Of a DNA stretch of 6,560 nt, positions 5,512 to 6,560 are shown one piece after another; the stretch's first letter is position 1, and the number at the start of each line of letters is the position of its first letter. The notes below the pieces were generated by a model. It was not told where the DNA came from and made no database searches. It worked only from the letters and a program-made list of their open reading frames with translations. A program made the translations under genes and the position numbers. The DNA is taken from contig CANFSD010000100.1 in assembly GCA_947449515.1 (NCBI GenBank), forward strand, positions 1-6,560, read 5' to 3'. Origin of the DNA: Bacteroidota bacterium (GTDB lineage: Bacteria; Bacteroidota; Bacteroidia; UKL13-3).

Positions 5512-6390
5512 CTATTTACTGCTGGTGCTATCTTTTGCTAGTACCGTAGAATCTCCCGGAGCAGCTACGGCAGCCTCATTGTATAAATCACCTTGAGGTT
5601 CTTTAGCCTTAGCAGGAGTAGTACCTTGTAACGACCTAACATAAGAAGCCAATGCTTGAATTTGCTTACCACTAAAAGTGTTTTGCCATGATATCATACC
5701 TTTAGCTGGTACGCCATATTTAATGGTTTTAAAAATTGATTTTACATCGCCACCATGTATCCAATACTTATCAGTTAAATTAGGACCAACCATACCTCCA
5801 CCGTCTGCAAGGTGACATACAGCGCATTTATCTTTAAAAATAACACCTGCATCCGCTAATTCCTTTTTATCTGTTAACTGGGTAACATTGTTTTCATCAA
5901 CCATATTACCTGTTTTTTTCAAATAGGCATCTACTGCAACTTTCGATTCATCCACCGCAATGGTATATTCATCTGCTTGTAACTTGCCAATTTTCAAAAC
6001 ATGATAGTTTAATATATAAAGGAAAGCAACACCAATGGTGATATAAAAAATGAAATTGTACCAAGGAGGTGTAGGATTATCTAATTCAGAAATTCCATCA
6101 AAATCTTCATCCAAAATCAATTCTGCTTCTGATTTTTCAGATTTTAAGGCAGCGAATTTTTCCCACCAGCTAATTTGTTCTTTTCCTTGGTTGGCAGCGC
6201 GCAATTTTTGAATGGCAGCGCTCAATGAACCCAATAAGAAAATCACAAACAAAAGCAGCACTGCATTTACTGCTATGAGTATTCCGCTCAATCCAATTCC
6301 TGATTCTGCACTTGCTGCATCTGCTGTTTGAGCTGATATAGTGCCAGCCATTAATAGCATAGCTGACAATGTAAATAATTTATGCTTCAT
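5512..6390 (-). CDS. ccoP: CcoP, c-type cytochrome subunit of cbb3 oxidase (single heme motif)
   Basis: A 292-residue membrane-anchored cytochrome c that carries electrons into the cbb3 oxidase on the periplasmic side. Layout: a signal-like hydrophobic start (5-20, ending TISAQ), a membrane segment at 34-57, a charged linker, the CcoP N-terminal signature DFDGISELDNPTPPWY (96-111) running into a membrane segment at about 112-130, and one cytochrome c domain at about 178-256. Heme attachment is CAVCH (189-193), with Met232 in KGMISW as the likely sixth ligand. Proteobacterial CcoP has two CxxCH motifs; only one is present here. The Ala/Ser/Thr/Asp-rich tail (257-292) is probably disordered. 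The start ATG is 12 bp after the ccoQ stop without a Shine-Dalgarno sequence, and a terminator follows 27 bp after its stop. Subunit identity is very sure; the membrane topology of the first hydrophobic stretch (cleaved or kept) is open. Confidence 0.95.
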   Translation of the reverse strand: MKHKLFTLSAMLLMAGTISAQTADAASAESGIGLSGILIAVNAVLLLFVIFLLGSLSAAIQKLRAANQGKEQISWWEKFAALKSEKSEAELILDEDFDGISELDNPTPPWYNFIFYITIGVAFLYILNYHVLKIGKLQADEYTIAVDESKVAVDAYLKKTGNMVDENNVTQLTDKKELADAGVIFKDKCAVCHLADGGGMVGPNLTDKYWIHGGDVKSIFKTIKYGVPAKGMISWQNTFSGKQIQALASYVRSLQGTTPAKAKEPQGDLYNEAAVAAPGDSTVLAKDSTSSK

Positions 6391-6402
6391 GATATTATTA
6401 TT

Positions 6403-6560
6403 TTATTTTTCTAATGGTTTTTGCTCCATGTCTTTGATGTAATCTTTATCGGCTTTAAATACCCATGCCAATACTCCTAGAAAGAAAGTCATAAATACTA
6501 TCAAGGAGAAAATGAGGTATCCCGAATGAAATACACCAGTAAGATTTTGGATATGTTGCC
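6403..6560 (-). CDS. ccoQ: CcoQ/FixQ-like small subunit of cbb3 oxidase, C-terminal part
   Basis: The frame is open from the right edge to a TAA at 6403-6405, giving 51 residues; the start is outside the window. One membrane segment (about residues 15-42 of the visible part, GYLIFSLIVFMTFFLGVLAWVF) is followed by KADKDYIKDMEQKPLEK. The W-x-x-K-A-D-K motif right after the helix and the short charged tail with a closing P-L are typical of CcoQ/FixQ in Bacteroidota. CcoQ is a small, non-catalytic subunit thought to stabilise the complex and its contact with CcoP. CcoQ is usually some 50-75 residues, so little is likely missing. It sits 12 bp before ccoP, as expected for the ccoNO-Q-P order, placing ccoN/ccoO just beyond the right edge. 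Confidence 0.85.
   Translation of the reverse strand, partial: QHIQNLTGVFHSGYLIFSLIVFMTFFLGVLAWVFKADKDYIKDMEQKPLEK

Overview
The window looks like chromosomal DNA of a Bacteroidota bacterium. It is AT-rich by eye, most genes lack Shine-Dalgarno sequences, and the protein variants (a CcoP with one heme motif, and the order ccoQ-ccoP-ccoG-ccoH-safE) fit that phylum. Every gene I can support is on the minus strand, so transcription runs from position 6560 towards 1. The plus-strand reading frames are shadows of these genes.

Right half (about 2827-6560): the distal part of a cbb3-type (high oxygen affinity) cytochrome c oxidase cluster. In transcription order it holds the C-terminal part of CcoQ, then CcoP (membrane-anchored c-type cytochrome subunit), a strong intrinsic terminator hairpin, CcoG (polyferredoxin-like assembly factor, a Cu(II) reductase in the studied homologue), CcoH/FixH (assembly factor) and a small TauE/SafE (UreH/DsbD-like) membrane protein. 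CcoQ and CcoP belong to the oxidase itself. CcoG, CcoH and probably the SafE-like protein serve copper supply and assembly. The last three genes overlap (11 nt and 1 nt), so they form one tightly coupled unit. The catalytic subunits CcoN/CcoO would lie beyond the right edge. CcoI and CcoS are not between ccoH and safE, nor elsewhere in the window.

Left half (1-2792): a second run of compact genes with no obvious link to respiration. In transcription order these are a GT9 (heptosyltransferase-like) glycosyltransferase, a PabA/TrpG-type glutamine amidotransferase overlapping it by an ATGA junction, an alpha/beta hydrolase, and the N-terminal part of a CBS-domain protein that runs off the left edge. 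A 32-bp gap before the hydrolase carries two copies of TATATTTG, which match the Bacteroidota -7 promoter box.

No RNA genes, mobile elements, CRISPR arrays or integration scars are visible, and no intergenic gap exceeds about 100 bp. I see no undescribed system here. The points worth a second look are the terminator placed just before ccoG, the single-heme CcoP with extra hydrophobic segments, and the SafE-like protein as a candidate copper-handling factor.
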